This document shows positions 61,580 to 64,000 of a stretch of DNA of 64,000 nt, in pieces. Both the position numbers and the translations under genes were made by a program. The stretch is from the NCBI RefSeq assembly GCF_022539505.1, contig NC_061514.1, forward strand, positions 339,061,090 through 339,125,089, given 5' to 3'. Positions within the stretch are counted from its first letter, which is position 1, and every line of letters begins with the position of its first letter. Below the pieces are notes generated by a model. That model saw only the letters and a list, made by a program, of their open reading frames with translations. It did no database searches and was not told where the DNA came from. The DNA is from Lolium rigidum. Taxonomy: Eukaryota; Streptophyta; Magnoliopsida; Poales; Poaceae.

Positions 61580-62742
61580 CTTCTGACTCCATATGCTTTT
61601 CCAAATTTGGTGCTGGACCGGAGTGGTTGCCGAAGAGCTCGCATTACGGTTGAGTGCATCATCACGTATGCTGACCCCTAGCTAATATGCAGATTTCACC
61701 GTAAAGATCCCTTTGTTCTCATAATGCCAAGCTATGTCATCTTCCAGTTCGGACCGTATGGGAATCATCAAGATTTCTTTCACATCCTCCATGCTGAAGT
61801 GATCACGGAGCAGTTCTTCATCCCATTGATCCGTCACAAGATTTATTAGCTCACTGACCCGTGTAACAATGGACTGTCCGCGATTCGAGCTAGGCCGCCG
61901 TGAAGTGCCTCTCGGTAGCCATGGGTCGTGCCAAATTGCGATAGACTCTCCATTTCCCACTCGCCATATGATACCCTCCTTCATCAGTTGACAGCCTTTT
62001 AGAATGCTTCGCCAGGTATACGACATTCCTTGCTTCGGCGTAGCTTCCAGGATAGAGCTCTGCGGGAAGTACTTTGCTTTAAGAACAGTTGCACATAAAG
62101 AGTCCGGGTATTTTAGCAGCCGCTAGCTCTGCCGTGCCAACATGGCGATATTGAAAATATGTAAATCTCGGAAGCCCAGACCCCTTGATCTCTTGTTGCT
62201 TGATAACTGCTCCCAGTTCAACCAGTGGCACTTGTTCTTCCCCTCCTGCTGATCCCACCAGTAGCGGCAGATCATGGCACTGATCTCCTCACACAAAGTT
62301 TTAGTCAAGTCGAAACATGATATCGCATAGGTGGGAATGGCCTGTGCAACCGCCTTAATTAGAATTTCTTTACCCGCTTTGGAGAGGAGCTTCTCCTTCC
62401 AACCCTGAATACGTCTCCAGATTTTCTCCTTGATGTACTCAAACTCCTTCTTCTTCGACGCCCCCAAATGAACAGGCAGACCGAGGTATCTCTGATTTTG
62501 TGACTCCCTTGGTATGCCCAAAGCGTTCAAGACTGCTCGCTTGGCTCTGTGTCTTATTCCTTTGCTGAAAAAAGCTGAGCTCTTCACTTTATTTATCATC
62601 TGCCCCGACTGAGCCTCATAGAGAGCTAGGATCTGCTGCAGTTTCTGTGCACTCGCAACCGTGGCTTTCATAACAATGAGTTAATCGTCTGCAAAGAAGA
62701 GATGGTTAACCCTCGGTGCCGTAGGACAAAGTTGGATCCCTT
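61580..62742 (-). pseudogene. LINE ORF2 RT C-terminal part, broken
   Basis: Minus-strand pieces: 62671-62123 has GQMINKVKSSAFFSKG, YLGLPVHLGASKKKEF and IQGWKEKLLSKAGKEILIKA, typical of the region after the FADD motif in plant L1 RT. 62026-61682 has YTWRSILKGCQLMKEGIIWR and GNGESIAIWHDPWLP. Breaks lie near 62690, 62110 and 61680. Confidence 0.82.
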
Positions 62743-64000
62743 TGATACGTCCAATTTGCATCACTATTTTATATCATAATTTGCTGTTATTCATTGATAT
62801 ATTTCATATTGGGGCACAATACTTATGTTATTTCATCTATTTTGCATGTTTCATCATTATTGGAGGATTGAACACGGAGCCGAGATTCTGCTGGAAAAAG
62901 CACCGTCGAACGCAATATTTCGGAAGATCAACTCCGGAAGGAAATTATACTAAAAATCCTATTTTTCAAGATGACGAAGGAAGCCGAAGGAGGGGCCGGG
63001 AGGAGCTCGGGTGGGCCCACACCCTAGGGCGGCGCGGCCCATGCCCCGGCCGCGCCGGCCTATGGTGCCGGGGGCCCACGACCCCTTTCGCCTCCTTTTC
63101 TTCGCGAAAACCTTCGTCCCGAAAACCTAAGCCAGAAGGGGTACCTCGCGAAGAGTTACAGCCGCCTCTGCGGGGCGGAGAACACCAGAGAGAAAAGAGC
63201 TCTCCGGCGGGCAGGAATCCGCCGGGGAAATTCCCTCCGGGAGGGGGAAACGACGCCATCGTCACCGTCATCGAGCTGGACATCATCTCCATCACCATCA
63301 TCATCATCTCCACCATCATCATCGCCATCTCCTCCGCAGCACCTCGTCACCGCCGTAGCAATTTGGGTTTGATCTTGATTGTTTGATAGGGAAACTCTCC
63401 CGGTATCTATTCATACTTGTTGTTGATGCTATTGAGTGAAACCATTGAACCAAGTTTATGTTCAGATTGTTATTCATCATCATATCACCTCCGATCATGT
63501 TCCGTATGATGTCTCGTGAGTAGTTCGTTTAGTTCTTGAGGACATGGGTGAAGTCTAAATGTTAGTAGTGAACTATGGTTGAGTAATATTCAATGGTGTG
63601 ATATTTAAGTTGTGGTGTTATTCTTCTAGTGGTGTCATGTGAACGTCGACTACATGACACTTCACCATTTATGGGCCTAGGGGAATGCATCTTGTATTCG
63701 TTTGCTAATTGCGGGGTTGCCGGAGTGACGAAACCTAAACCCCGTTGGTATATCGATGCGGGAGGGATTGCGGGATCTCGGAGTTTAAGGCTGTGGTTAG
63801 ATTTATTCTTAATTACTTTCTTGTAGTTGCGGATGCTTGCAAGGGGTATAATCACAAGTATGTATTTAGTCCTAGGAAGGGCGGTACATTAGCATAGGTT
63901 CACCCACACAACACTTATCATAACAATGAAGATTATTTAGCCGTATGTAGCGAAAGCACTAGACTAAAATCCCGTGTGTCCTCGAGAACGTTTGGTCATT
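62743..64000 (+). repeat. Gypsy LTR (TGATACGTCCAATTTG type), cut by window end
   Basis: Begins TGATACGTCCAATTTGCATC at 62743, inside the LINE; the five bases before it are CCCTT, whose duplicate would lie beyond the window. An AT-rich start, a GC-rich middle (62990-63260), CATCAC repeats (63260-63340) and an AT-rich tail are as in pooid gypsy (Athila/Sabrina-like) LTRs. The 214-residue frame through the GC-rich part is accidental. Confidence 0.75.

Larger units (their letters stand above)
60604..62742 (-). mobile_element. L1-type LINE, 3' part, minus strand
   Basis: The poly(A) end appears as a T run at 60606-60620. Upstream on the minus strand are the last part of RT, a zinc-binding RVT region and a C-terminal RNase H-like domain, the order in plant L1 elements. 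The 5' part is missing: the RT catalytic FADD (LFFADD, near 62690) is followed by a stop codon where Ser is usual, and a gypsy LTR begins at 62743, so the LINE was cut by that insertion. Confidence 0.88.

Noticed and set aside
62742..63386. 214-residue frame across the last LTR
   Set aside because: Begins at the LTR terminus and ends in CATCAC repeats; accidental.

Overview
The window looks like intergenic DNA of a large-genome pooid grass (Triticeae, or a relative such as oat or ryegrass). This rests on the repeat families: BARE/WIS/Angela-type Copia LTRs (start TGTTGGAGATATGCCC), long gypsy LTRs starting TGATACGTC, Tekay/Del-type LTRs starting TGTAAC or TGTAATAACC, Tat-lineage LTRs starting TGTTATCACC (minus strand), a CACTA element, a Stowaway MITE and an L1-type LINE. 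I see no intact host gene, tRNA, rRNA or CRISPR. Family names are from memory of sequence style, not from a search.

Layout. 1-2630: minus-strand 3' part of a gypsy element (LTR, non-coding tract, small membrane ORFs). 2631-4326: truncated BARE-like LTR, minus strand. 4327-10128: TGTAACGG gypsy element with 3.7-kb LTRs and only 465 bp of interior, running into a 100-N gap (10129-10228). 10229-12391: minus-strand Tekay-like LTR. 12392-17691: minus-strand gypsy 5' part (gag, leader, LTR), with a 2.2-kb CACTA element (14680-16903, TSD AAC) in its LTR; the CACTA element carries exons resembling the microtubule plus-end protein EB1.

17697-57093 is one BARE/Angela-type Copia element with a perfect 5-bp TSD (ACTAC), expanded to 39.4 kb by three insertions, all in its LTRs. 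Two related gag-only Tat-type elements (17849-24979 and 26244-33452) sit in the 5' LTR. A 16.3-kb Tekay/Del chromovirus (39158-55440) sits in the 3' LTR. The Copia gag-pol (35021-38985) lies between. The chromovirus has gag, protease, RT-RNase H, integrase and chromodomain in several frames, plus an extra sense ORF remnant ahead of gag. Both Tat-type elements carry an antisense acidic ORF near their 3' LTR.

57099-64000: unassigned AT-rich DNA, a short Tekay-like LTR piece, a Stowaway MITE (59377-59633), a possible low-copy stretch, a minus-strand LINE 3' part (60604-62742) and a gypsy LTR (62743 to the window end) inserted in the LINE.

Caution: many differences between near-identical copies fall at CAG/CTG/CGG words as small indels (CAG against CGAG, CTG against TCG). 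This looks like consensus error at methylated sites, so some frameshifts reported here may not be real.
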